A model generated the notes under the pieces. It did no database searches. It was not told where the DNA came from and saw only the letters and a list, made by a program, of their open reading frames with translations. 64,000 nt of DNA from Blastobasis lacticolella (lineage: Eukaryota; Arthropoda; Insecta; Lepidoptera; Blastobasidae), in NCBI GenBank assembly GCA_905147135.1, contig LR990050.1, forward strand, positions 4,662,501 to 4,726,500, given 5' to 3'. How positions within the stretch are numbered: the stretch's first letter is position 1; every line of letters begins with the position of its first letter. Position numbers and translations under genes: made by a program. Positions 34,312 through 46,700 of this stretch are shown piece after piece.

Positions 34312-37121
34312 GTTGAGCCTAAATTGAATAAGTAAAATCAAGCCGTCAAAATGCCCTGTACAATTAATATCATGTTTAATTGTAATAATGTTAGGTATAT
34401 TTGACTTTGTACCTTAGTTTAAATTTCTACTTATTTGTGATAAAATCCGTCCAGAATAGCATTTATTAAGATGTATTTACAACCTAAGTTTTAAATGCAA
34501 AAATGAAATAAAATATTTTAGTGATGAAACATTTAATTTTTCATTTGAAAGTATACCAAGTTGTAGTTACACGTTCGATACTGAGATTCAAATGAAACGC
34601 AAAACACAATCGGTATTATACAAAATTACATTTACAATTCCACATTGGACATTCGCTCAGTTCATTTCCACTATTCGCTGGCTGGAGCGCGTTTTCTAAG
34701 CGGAAATAAAACGAGCGAGAGTCCTGCGTAACTGTACTATTTACCGTTTCAATAAAACTACAGAATCCATATAAAAGGCCTTCTCTGATTGGCCAGTTTC
34801 GGCCAATCACATCGCACGTTCGATAATTTTGTAGTTCTAAACAACGATTTACAAAACGTTGCCCCATTTTCCTTTATTACGCTACAATAGATCAAATAAT
34901 TACCACTACCTATCTATGCCTTAAGTAGACAAATACATTTATACAACTTAAAATAATGACAAGACGATTATAACGAAATAATAGTAATACATTAATAATT
35001 AATAATAGAAATTGATTGTGCTAATAATACAAAGGCCTACCAGCAAATTTTTTACTCGACTCTTTCTAAGGTTATTAGCTAGCTATCGTATCGTATCGCT
35101 CGTTTGTAGAGATTTGGATTTAAACCTTTTTATTATTAAATGTGAAGTTATCCATACCATCTATCTATTTTTCATTAGATAGTTTGGTGGAGTAAAATAG
35201 CTTGTTAATGAACCGTGAGTTGCCAAGGTGACATTTAATTAAACGTACAGTAACGTTGCAACATGCATAATTTATCAATGAGTAGATAAATATCCTTACA
35301 AACCAATAAATCCAAATCCCACGAAACTTGCTGGCCATTTCTAATATTGACAATGAGCTATAGTTTACGGTAATGCCGAGTTTAACCTCTGAGAAAACAT
35401 GGTAGGTACTATCGAGCCACAAAATTTTTTGCGTTTTGAATAAAGCTTCATTTTAAACAGAGTTTGGGAAAATTATATGGCATGAAACATGTTTTGTTGT
35501 AATGTTTATACGCAACATTATTAAAATTACACGAAACCTTGGTCCTGTAAAATTAATACAGAAAAGTAAGACACAATAAAGAGAGAGTTTTAAGTAATCT
35601 TTCTCAGAACAACACATCCTTAAACAATTTGATGTTTGTACGGCTCTTAACTTCTTTTATTATTACAATGTCCGAACTTCCCCGAACACAATGCACAGTA
35701 ATGCTGCGTTAGTACTTGATAATATTTCAGATATTCATCTAGCAGTGCCACTTTTCATATGACTATTCTGATAACAAGGTGCCTTATTGAAAGTCACTGA
35801 AGTAAGGGAGAAAGGCGATGAGAAAATATATTCCCAAAAGTTGGAAGAATTTGCTTGATGTTTATACAAAAAATGTCCGTGTAATGTCCATAAGAACCTG
35901 CACGTACGAAAACGTAAAATTTAATTAAATCCACTGCTCATAACATTAACGCATTAAAAATGTGTGCAGCAAACAATAATTCGCTAATACCAATTAATAT
36001 ACAATACAACACGTTAACTACAAAAACAATATTAATGCAATATATAAAAGCTTTCAATATTGGTGTTACACTTCTTTTGCATTGTAATCTAATAGCTAAA
36101 TGGGTGTATTCAATGACGGTCTGTTTGGTTCGATTGTGGCCCTTATACTGGTGGCAATAAGTACCAATAGTTGAGAAGTTTCGAGACATAGCTACACCCT
36201 ACGTGGGGCGAGGCATTCAAACAGACCGGTGCATAATTTACACGAATGGAACGGATGATAATGCGACCAATGGCAACAAGCGTCTTGCATAGAATACATC
36301 AACGGCCATGCTGCCGGAAACAAACAGCGTCAAAAGAGTGCACTACACCGCCTCATGGACGAATGAAACAAATGAAAACAACACCCTCACCCTATAACAT
36401 AGTTAATTTATAAAATATATTCACAAATTCATAAATATTCTGCTCATAAATACAATAATTTTATTCGAGTAATATATTATATCATGGCCGGATACATGTT
36501 TGTATGTGCGCAACTGTAGTCCACTCTTTTAACCTGACTAAATAGCTCTCGATTTATTTACAGATAGATATAAAAATATTTATAAAATCATAGACACAAT
36601 GGCACTTGGTTGCGTTGTGAAAGGGTAGGGATATACAAAATAGGATTAACATAATCTTTTCACTAATATAGGAAATAATAGTAATTTGACACTTCGGAGA
36701 CCACACGAATAATAACATGAAATAAATCCAATCATCGTAATACATTTTGAAAATATTAATACTAGTTAATAAGGGAATGTATAAAAATTAGTTTCAACTA
36801 TATCAATGTTAACTCCTCAACAATAAATACTATAAATCTTTGGTTTCATTTAGTCGTTTGATTACAAAAAGGTTTCGCTCATTCGATCGAGTATTCCTCC
36901 TGCAAAAGAACGCGTGTTTCATTACGTTACGGGTACGCCTACGAGTGTTCGAAAGTGAAGTTAAAAATCTATGGTTCATAAGAGCGGCGCCGCGGCCGGC
37001 GCCCGGGTCTATCGAGCGGGAAGCACTACCTATCAGTTCCGGGATCGCCCCGGAATACCTGTAAGTTCCGCCCGGGAGCCGAATACTAGCGAAGGGTGCG
37101 CCGAGGCCGGCCGGACGGGCG

Positions 37122-37764
37122 CTACTGGCGGTGCGCCAGCTGCTTGGGCAGCGCGGCCACCACGCGCACGCGGTCGCTGAACTGCGGCGGCGGCGCGATC
37201 AGCGGCGCGCCGTCCGCGCCCGCGCCCGCCGGCTCCTCCAGCGGCGGCGGCAGCTCCGCCAGCAGCACGGCCGCGCGCCGCCGCCCCGGCGCCAGCGCCA
37301 CGTCCACGCCCAGCCGCTCCGCCGCCGACCGGCCCCGCCCCGCCCCCAAGCCCCCCACGCCCCCCACGCCCACGCCGCCCACGCCGCGCGCCAGCGCCGC
37401 CGCCGCGCGCTTGCGCGTCAGCGAGTTGTGCCGCTGCATCGGGCCGCCGCCCACCCCCGCGCCCACGCCCGCGCCCGCCGACAGGCTCTCCGACGAGCTG
37501 TGCACGGGCTCGGTGCTGATCACGTCGTTGGACGACTTGACCGTGACGGAGCTGCAGAAGGAGACCTTGTCCCGCCGCGGGGGCGGCTTCGCCTGCGCCT
37601 CCTGGTCGGACGAGACGCCCGACGACGAGTTGTCGCCGTCGTCGCGCTCGGCCGAGCCGAGCTCGTCGCCGCACGACTTGGACGACTTGAGCCGCGTGCG
37701 GATCTTCTGGATCTCGTCCACGGAGAAGGAGTGCTGCATCGAGCTCGAGCCGGAGCTGCTGCCG
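37122..37764 (-). CDS. Shank: Shank last visible exon with Homer-binding motif and stop
   Basis: Encodes GSSSGSSSMQHSFSVDEIQK, IRTRLKSSKSCGDE and an acidic/serine stretch. A long glycine/alanine/arginine-rich segment follows, then LIAPPPQFSDRVRVVAALPK and QLAHRQ, with TAG at 37122-37124. PPPQF fits the PPxxF ligand of Homer EVH1 domains, in the place of the vertebrate LVPPPEEF motif. Extreme GC content opens several other frames; phase and homology select this one. No SAM domain follows. Confidence 0.93.
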
Positions 37765-40700
37765 CTGGAACACACGGGAGTCGGTTAGGGCGCGCTCGCT
37801 GGCCTCTCCATAGAGTAAAGCTGAACCCCACAGAAAGCCCGACAACACGAAACGGAATGTGGTCTCGAACGATGAAAAGAAAACGTGTACGAGTAATGTC
37901 TGAAGGATACGGTTGTATGAATGAAACAGTGCCTCGTTTAAGAAGAAAATACCCCGAATGACAGTGTATTGAAATTGGAAACACACAACACAAAGCACCG
38001 CCCGCGACAAACAAACTTTAATGATACTATTCCATTCTTAACTGTACCTTATATGGAAAAAATATTATTTATAACATTTTAATGGAACGTATTCTGTATG
38101 GCGTCATGTTCGTATATTGTTGCGTAAATCGGTGTCCTGAAATTGAACAGTACATATCACAAACGACATCAATAATCAAGCGTTCCTCCACTCATCGGGT
38201 AGTCTATCTCCCCACACAAGTAACCGAACGGGGAAATCGCGCACGCATGGATTTATACTTTTCTTCGCGTGTGCGTGCACTAATAAAATGATAAAGTAGG
38301 CTTGTCAAATGTATGCTGTGAAACTTGAGAGTTGGTACAGTCTGTGAACGTACTGTAACACTTGTGTTATTTGTTTTCTAGCGACGGGCCAATGTAACTT
38401 GACGGACAGATTCACTCAAGGATTCATACATGGATTAAAACTACACGGATTGATAGAAATTGATACTTTAGCATTGGATTCCCCACGTCTGGTTCAGTGA
38501 CCGCCAAGATCCCGCGGTGGTGCTTACCTAGCATTACTGTTAGCGCTGGTTTCGGCTGGCGGAGGCTCCGCCTTGGGCTTGGCGGTCTCTTCGTCTGACT
38601 CTGACATGCTGTAGTCCGGTTCGGGGATCGGCGGCGCCGGCGTCGAGTTCTGGGTGAATAGGCAATTTGTGTTAATAGATATGTAGAATATAGCTGATAC
38701 GTACATTTTAGAACTATTCTAGAAGTCACTCTAACCACATGTCGGATAGGCAAGTGTTTCAGTGGACGATACGAAGATAAGATTGCTACCCTAGACGACA
38801 GAGACCACTTTCCATCAGGTGGACCGTGTGGTCAATGTGCCTCTATAAGTGATTAAAAAAGTAATCAAATTTAAGCAGGACAACGCGCTCCCTAGGGTAC
38901 TACGGGGCGCGATTTTATTACAATAGAGTAACTACTGTGCGTAACAGCATCGCATGCTCCGTACGACCGGTGAGTAGGCCCTCTACAAGGTAAGAAGTTA
39001 TCAATTAGACCGTTTTTATATCGTCACACCTGTACCGCTTCTTTGCCTACCGATGATTGATTCCCTGTGGCCTGTGGCCAGAGTGAATAAGCTGTTTCTT
39101 GACTGGCATCCTCGGCCACATCGTCACTAACTACCAGGTGAGATGGCGGTCAAATGCTAACCTAGCATAATGTTAAAAAATCTAATACGAATCTAGTTTT
39201 CACGATTCCAGATGGCGCTACTGAGACGTAAGGTTGTCACAATAAAACTTATCTAAAACCATCAACAAATGAAATAATCTAATTATTATACCTTTTTTTA
39301 AATATTTTTTGTTTAGATCGTTTGGTTGATGTTATAGTATGTATCAATTTAGGAAGCTGTAGGTCCTTATTTATTATATGCTTTTAAAATGTTATTCTAT
39401 ATACGACTGTATGTTTCTCATGACGAAACAAAAGTCCGTCATTGGTTAGAATCGATCTACTTCTCACCAGCGCTATCTGTTAGATTTTGAAATAGCGTAA
39501 ACCCTAATTCACCTGTCTCACGAATCCCTTGTGCGAGTTGAACGGCTGCGCGTACTGGCTGCCCTCGTCGGAGGACAGCGCGCGCGCCGGGCCCGCCCAC
39601 GACCGCAGCGACGACGACTTGCGCACCTAGCGGAGGGGGGAGGGGGGAGTCAATTAATGATCTGGGATAATTATCATAGAAAAATTATCAGCATCCCCCA
39701 GTGCCGCTATGTACCAATAACTATTTTCCAAGTTACGTTAGTTGAACACCAACTGATGCTGTAATACAATTTGATGAAACTTGAACGTTAAGACGAATGA
39801 ATGTGTAACCATGATCCAATTTGGTAAAGTTCCCCTGTCAACATGGTCACGGAGGTCACGCGGGCGCGCCACAAAGATAGTCATGCTACGCAGTATGATT
39901 ACAGCCTATTAAGCAGGCCTTATCTCACAAAACCAACAAACAAAACGTTTAGAACTCTATGTAAGGTATCTCACGCTGACGTGGTTACGAAATCAAACCG
40001 GATATCTTCATACATTAAACAATCGGTGGGACGCAACCAAGTAATGTGGACTATAAGCTATAACTGTAATATTATATATAGTCCAACCAAAGAATTTGGG
40101 ACTATAAACGGTCTTCTTGTTACAAAATATGACTTTACTAATATTTTATTATTAATTAATCAATAAATAAATAATAAAGTAAATAAAGCTATATAGTCCA
40201 AATTCTTTGGGCGCAACGGTTGCTGATCTCTGGCCTAATGTTCAAAAGTTACGTTTTCGCAGTCACTTCTTAGGACATTGGAAGAGAATCTGAATCATAA
40301 ACACAAACCCTTAAACCATGTGGCACTCACCGCATGGTTCCCATCGGCCCTGGCCGGCCTGTAGGCGACGGGCCCCAGGTCCCGGGGCGAGGCGTAGAGC
40401 TTGGCCTGGTCCGCGGGCCGGAAGGTGGACGCGGGCGCGGCGGGCGGCGGCGGCGGCGGGTGCGCGGGGGGCGGGACGCGGCCGCCGGGGCCTGGAGAAT
40501 ATTACTTACATTTTAGGGAGGCAGTACTTTTTTATCTTTCTAAGTCGGCAACGCTCTTGACAGAGTGGTCATGGTCATCGGTTGAGAATTAGCAGCATCC
40601 GTCGTCACTATTCTCGAACTGCTGCTTTCCTAGTACGCTCGTAGAGAGGAGAGTACCATTAACGGCAACGGCAACCGTTACTTGGTCGGTGCAGTGCATC

Positions 40701-43700
40701 GGTGATCTTCCGCGTGGTCTTGTGCTTGTTGTTTTTTATGTCAAATTCATTTGTTAGTTTGATTTAATTAAATTTCTATGAACTCCTCAATACTCAATTG
40801 TTTATTGCTTCATAAAAGTAAATTTTACAATTATGACCCTGAATTTCCTCCTGTACCCTTTGTATAATGCTCGACGTACGTCGTAATGACATGAGTAAGT
40901 TGACCGTTTTCCGTGGATTAGGTTTTGCCGTGCGGTGTCCGGCAGAATAGAATAGCACCAACCCTTTACACTCGTGGGTGTCGTACAAGGCGACTAATGT
41001 TTTCGAGACCAAAGATCTACAGTCTGCGTAGGCTGGAAACTGGGCAGCAGCTTTTTTCATTGTCATATTATAACACTGCGATCTCCATCCCGCCTACCAA
41101 GCGTGGAGGTTATGGGAATGACCACCCCTTTCTTGGGAGAGGCCCTAAGTCCTGCAGTGGATTGTTATGGGCTTATCATCACAGCCCATCATAATAAGGT
41201 GTCTGGTTAAGCTTATCATGGGAGAGGCCCTAGGCCCTAAGTGGGCTGTTATGGGCTGTGATGATACGGTGTCTGATTAAGTTTATCATGGGGGAGGCCC
41301 TAAGTCCTGCAGTGGGCTGTTATGGGCTGTGATGGTAAGGTGTCTGGTTAAGTTTATCATGGGGGAGGCCCTAAGTCCTGCAGTGGGCTGTTATGGGCTG
41401 TGATGATAAGGTGTCTGGTTAAGTTTATCATGGGGGAGGCCCTAAGTCCTGCAGTGGGCTGTTATGGGCTGTGATGATAAGGTGTCTGGTTAAGTGGTGT
41501 GGTGTGATCACGATGAGGTGTGTGGCCGAGCTTACCGTGCACGTCCTCGCTGGAGCGCGTGCGCGGCGGGTGCGGCGGCGGCGCGGCGGCCAGGTCGGGC
41601 GTCGAGTGGAACTCGCGCCGCAGCGGGCCCGCCATGGCCTTCGCCCACGCCTTGGAACGTACAACTACTATTTAGAAACAAGAACTGGGGCCTTCCCATG
41701 AACTCTTATAGCAGGACCTAAACAGAACTGCTCAGAACGAGACCGCGCTATACGTGTCACATAAGCTTGTCTCGTTCAAAGCAATTCTGTTTAGGTTCTG
41801 CTATAAGAGTTCATGGTAAGCCCTCTGTATAATATATTGTTGTTTGGTTGTTTAGCCAGTAGTGCACACCACCGGCTATACAAGCATAGGTACATGTAAA
41901 TGCCATAGGTCTTTATGATTTATGGTGGTCACTCACGATCATACCGCTTCGAGTGGCGTGGTAAAAAATAAGCTTAATCAAGCCGAACTGGCCGTGCGTA
42001 GAAACATTTTTGGAAGGACGTCATGCTACTTGACAATGATTCCATTTGACTCCAATTATATTTGAATTGAACATCGAGAGAAAAATATACTTATTGTGAA
42101 AAAAGCTTTTGAAAAGAACATTACTCTATTTGTCTATTTACCTACTTAAATTGAAATTCTTAGTACTGTGACTCCAGTTACTAAATATCCCCACTTTTTA
42201 TCATAAGAATGTATCGCATAAACATTAGTCACTTGTTTTGCCAGTCTCAGCCAATACCCACCTTCCCCTTGGATCGCTTCATCTCGGCTACAGAAGCGTA
42301 GTGTCGTCCAGGCGCGCGCGCAGGCGAGTACGGGGGCGAGTTGCCGCCGCCCTGGAACGCCGAGCGCGTCATCATCGCGCTCACGCCGCCCCTGCAACGG
42401 GAACAAAGCGTTAGCATCATAGTTCATTTAATAAACCTCTCCACCATAGGGTCCACTGACAGCCTCTGTGCAGAGCATTTTTGTGTAATCTGTTTTCTCG
42501 TTTGGCTAGAGTATAAAAAATTAAAAAAAAGCAAATTTTACGGATGGACGGCCGCTGCCGGATGGACGCCGTGCCGTCTGAGGGACGGAGGAGGCATACT
42601 CACGCGGTGTCGGCGTCCGCCTGCCGCTGGAACAGCTCCTCCAGCTCGGCGGCGGTGATCCGGCCCGACGCGGGCCGCTGCCGGATGGACGCCGTGCCGT
42701 CTGAGGGACGGAGGAGGCATACTCACGCGGTGTCGGCGTCCGCCTGCCGCTGGAACAGCTCCTCCAGCTCGGCGGCGGTGATCCGGCCCGACGCGGGCCG
42801 CTGCCGGATGGACGCCGTGCCGTCTGAGGGACGGAGGAGGCATACTCACGCGGTGTCGGCGTCCGCCTGCCGCTGGAACAGCTCCTCCAGCTCGGCGGCG
42901 GTGATCCGGCCCGACGCGGGCCGCTGCCGGATGGACGCCGTGCCGTCTGAGGGACGGAGGAGGCATACTCACGCGGTGTCGGCGTCCGCCTGCCGCTGGA
43001 ACAGCTCCTCCAGCTCGGCGGCGGTGATCCGGCCCGACGCGGGCCGCTGCCGGATGGACGCCGTGCGCGGCGCCACCGGCGTGCCCGACGACGGCGTGCC
43101 GTCTGATGGACGGAGGAGACGATCGTGAGTTTAGAAACAACAGTTTATAGACAGAAAAAAATATATAATCTGACTAAACTTCTAGAGCCCAGGAGGCTCG
43201 CCACACTAGATGGCGATGCGAATCCGCCGAAGTAAAGGACAGCTTTCTGTGTGCCTAACTCGATTGCTTTCATACTAATCAATCGATTATGACTTTCTCG
43301 ACTCGGTGAAAGGCGCCTATCAAAAGCGAACGAGATGAAACCATAAGCGATTAGTATTATAAAAGCAATTAACAAAGTTTTTTGCCTGCGATAGAGATTT
43401 CAGTGACATTTTAATAAAAATTTATAGTTAGAAAAAATTTCGAATTCGAATGTCTAAAACTACTGAAACTCGACATTTTCTCTAGCCAAAAACCTGTATT
43501 AAAACGTCACTGAAATTGACATTCGACAATATGCGACTGACGAAGATACTTGAGAAAATATTTTTCTACCTGCAGTAGACATTTCAATGTCTACTATTAA
43601 TGGAGATGAGATGTCACGGCGTGAGAATTAGGCCCGTGGTCATATAGTAATGTCGACCAGGGGGCGATTGGGCTTTCGATATTAGAATTGGACATTTGCC

Positions 43701-46700
43701 CTAGCCACAAATATCAGTTGTCATTGAATCTCTATTGCAAGGAAAAGACATAGACTCCACAATTTTCAATAATCCTTTATTGTCAAAAATCGTTTTAAAT
43801 TACATTTTTAATTGAGATATTTAGCTAGAAAGGATGTCGAATTGGAGATGTCACAGTGCGATTAGTTAGCTAGTCCTCACGGCCAGAAAGAAGCAACTGC
43901 TAACACTGCTTTTTAGTTTGTGTCCCAAATTATTGGCTAAAATCCAAATGTTAAGTTCAAACATTAAATTCTGATGCTCCAGTAGTACGAAATTTTGATT
44001 TACGTAAGTTTCCATTGAGCGATTCTATTTTTATCCTATTTCTCCCTATACCATATATATCTTTCATTAAAAAGTGTTAAGAAGCAGATAAAGATCCACA
44101 TACTGTTGCTGCCTGCGTGTAGTTGCACCGACTCGGCCGATGAGGACTTCCCCGCCACGCTGAGAGGCTCGCAGCTTTCTTCCTTTTCACCTCCGTTCTC
44201 TGGAATGTGGTATTTAAGTAGTAGTAAGTAACGGTCTACTATGACTCAAAGTGCCGGCAATAACATCAATACGACACAAAATCACCATGGATATCCCTGC
44301 TGGCTGGCATGCTCCTCTTCGGTTGATTTTCTGGCCGCTTACTAACATGTATGCGACGATGCTCTATCTACGAAGCGAAACTAGCCGCTGTCAATTAGTA
44401 TTCGGGTCCTATGTGAATTATTGTCTATCTCGTCATCGCTTTCCAATACGTATACGTAATACAGTCAAAATGCAGCTAAGAGATAGCATAGCGCGATATC
44501 TCGTTCGAATTGGAGCCGTCCGACTAGGGAAGTATGTACTACCACCTTACGGAATACCATAGCCAAACAATTATTGTCCTGCTGGTGAGCAGTAAGGTCT
44601 CCAGTGCTCCATGGGGAACTGTGGCTTTGGCAGTGGAGAAACCTAGCATTTGATTATATGTTGCCAGAAAAACGTGTCCTGCCGTTTTAGAGGTAGGCAA
44701 CGCATTGGTGTCACCCTATTTTAGAAACCGATAAATTCCACGCGAGCGCTCGCCTTCTAATGCTTGTATTTTCTAACTCGAGCAACTTAACACGAGTGTG
44801 AAAGAGATAGGTAGCGCAAAAAAACGCTCGCGTGAATGTGAGCGATTTCAAAAATATGGCCCCTGGTCTTGCTAATGACCAGAGGCGGCAGTGAGCACTT
44901 TCCATCAGATGGTCCGCTTGACTGTTTGTCTGCTGATTATCATAAAAGACAGCCACTCACCTAGCCCGGCCACCATGGACTTGGCCCTTGCTCGGCCCAC
45001 GCTGAGCGTGGTGCGCGGGTCGCGGCGGGGCGGCGCCGGCGCCGGACTCCGCCCTGGAAACAAACCGTAAGTAATATTTAGTAAGGGTTGTTAAATAGGC
45101 CGTGTGGCGTCTTTTTTGGTAGCTAATTACTCAGAACAAAAAATGCAAGAGCGCCTATTTGTAAGCCATTTGTGACTGAGTGTTGATGAATAAACCTGTG
45201 GGGCCAATCGTTCATGCTGTTCTCGGGCCAAAGAATACAGATAAAAAATAAAAATAGTGAATCAAATGCATATCCTATTGCTCATTGGTTTCGGCGAATG
45301 GAGTTCTCGATTCAGGTTTGTTGTTACGCCTTTTCTTTAAAAGGCTTCTAAACGCGCAACATATGGCTGCACCATTATCAATTCGGCACTCACGGCAAAC
45401 TTCATGTCGAGTAGAAAGGATACATTGTGTCACAATAACAGAGTGCGGCAGAAATAACAATAGAGTTGATTGAAAATTGATGCCGGTAGTGTGTTGCAGC
45501 TACATAAAATATTGTCCATTAAGAAGCCTCTTTTATTTTATTCGAGCCAACGCCACCACTCATACCCACCGCTGCAGCTCTAGTTTATTTATCAAGCAAA
45601 CGACTGAAGCCATTGGAGGATTACGATATTTCAGAGTCACGAATGAAGATTGCAGAGGTTTCCAATTATATTAATCTCTGCATCTGAGTGCCGGTTTTTG
45701 TATTTGCGAAGCAAAAGCAAAGGTGACCTGAATTAAATAAACATTAGGGTCGAATATAGCTTGTACCCGGACCGTGAGTTCACGTCTCCGGGGTACAAGA
45801 GGGCAAGCAAACTACTCTACTGTCGATTACCTCCCGCTGCCTTCCGCGGCAGGGTGGCGGCGTAAGGGCGGCCCGAGCTCGAGAGCTGGTTCTGCGACTT
45901 ACTCGTCGGCACCATGCACATGCTGTTCTCGGGAACACCTGCGCACGCGACACGCATTGTTAGGCCTCGGATTACTGTCGCGGCGTGCTCGCTTGAGATG
46001 GCGGACAAAGTCATCACACGACAACTCGTTTCTCGTTCGTCGTTTGACGTTGTCGTTATGAGAAGGACAAAAGTGACAATAAGATGCGTAAATCAACGAA
46101 CGATTTAGTGCTGCGCCTTATCGATATTTATAGGTCTATGGATATTGGCGATATGAATGAGGGAACTATCATCTGTTTAAACTGACTTGTCTTATTTGGT
46201 GAACAAACATTGCCCACAATCAGGACTTGCCGTATCGATCACGCTACGTACATTGTGTAAAGATGTCTTGAATTATACAAGAAACACATAGAATATAAAT
46301 TTCAACGGATACTAGTTCACATTATCCATTAAAATACATAATTTCCTTGACTAAATAAGACAAGTCTGTCTGGACAGATATTACTAACTTGGACACTGAT
46401 AGTTGTCGTAGGGTACAAACGAACTGTAAGACAATATGTCCGGTGAGGTCAGACGACATTAACCAACGTCGCCTGACTTCACCCGACATTTCTAGTAACT
46501 ACGATGTTAGTGACAACCATCAGTGGTGTGATTCGTGACGCTATCGCCCCATAGCATTTACAACCAAAACAATACAGCGTTTACCGTCTCTGTCAAGTAG
46601 ACAGTAGTGTCACGCCTGAATACACCACATATGCGTAGTCATCACATTTTGCTGTTGTGCTCAGTTCTGAGCTGTCCTGCATTTATGTTACATGTAAGTA

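Larger units (their letters stand above)
32339..37121. other. Convergent intergenic region between WDR19 and Shank
   Basis: No coding exon is seen on either strand. It must contain both 3' UTRs and polyadenylation sites, which I cannot place. It holds a MITE (32465-32655), SINEs (33176-33362 and 33545-33710) and a MITE (34179-34311). 34320-36960 is AT-rich and otherwise unrecognised; 36960-37121 becomes GC-rich just past the Shank stop. Confidence 0.7.
42550..43102 (-). repeat. 123-bp tandem array containing Shank exon 15
   Basis: Four units with exact 123-base spacing (donor complements start at 42595, 42718, 42841 and 42964). By eye the units are identical except the 5'-most. That unit differs by a 33-base insert and one base near its acceptor. 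Each unit holds one exon and a 26-base gap. Confidence 0.95.

Noticed and set aside
37033..38014. Long alternative frames on both strands over the last Shank exon
   Set aside because: GC-rich sequence has few stops. Phase continuity and the SVDEIQKIRTRL and PPPQF stretches identify only one frame.
42538..43140. 200-residue minus-strand and 194-residue plus-strand repeated proteins
   Set aside because: Out-of-frame readings of the Shank exon 15 array. The real frame is interrupted at each donor.
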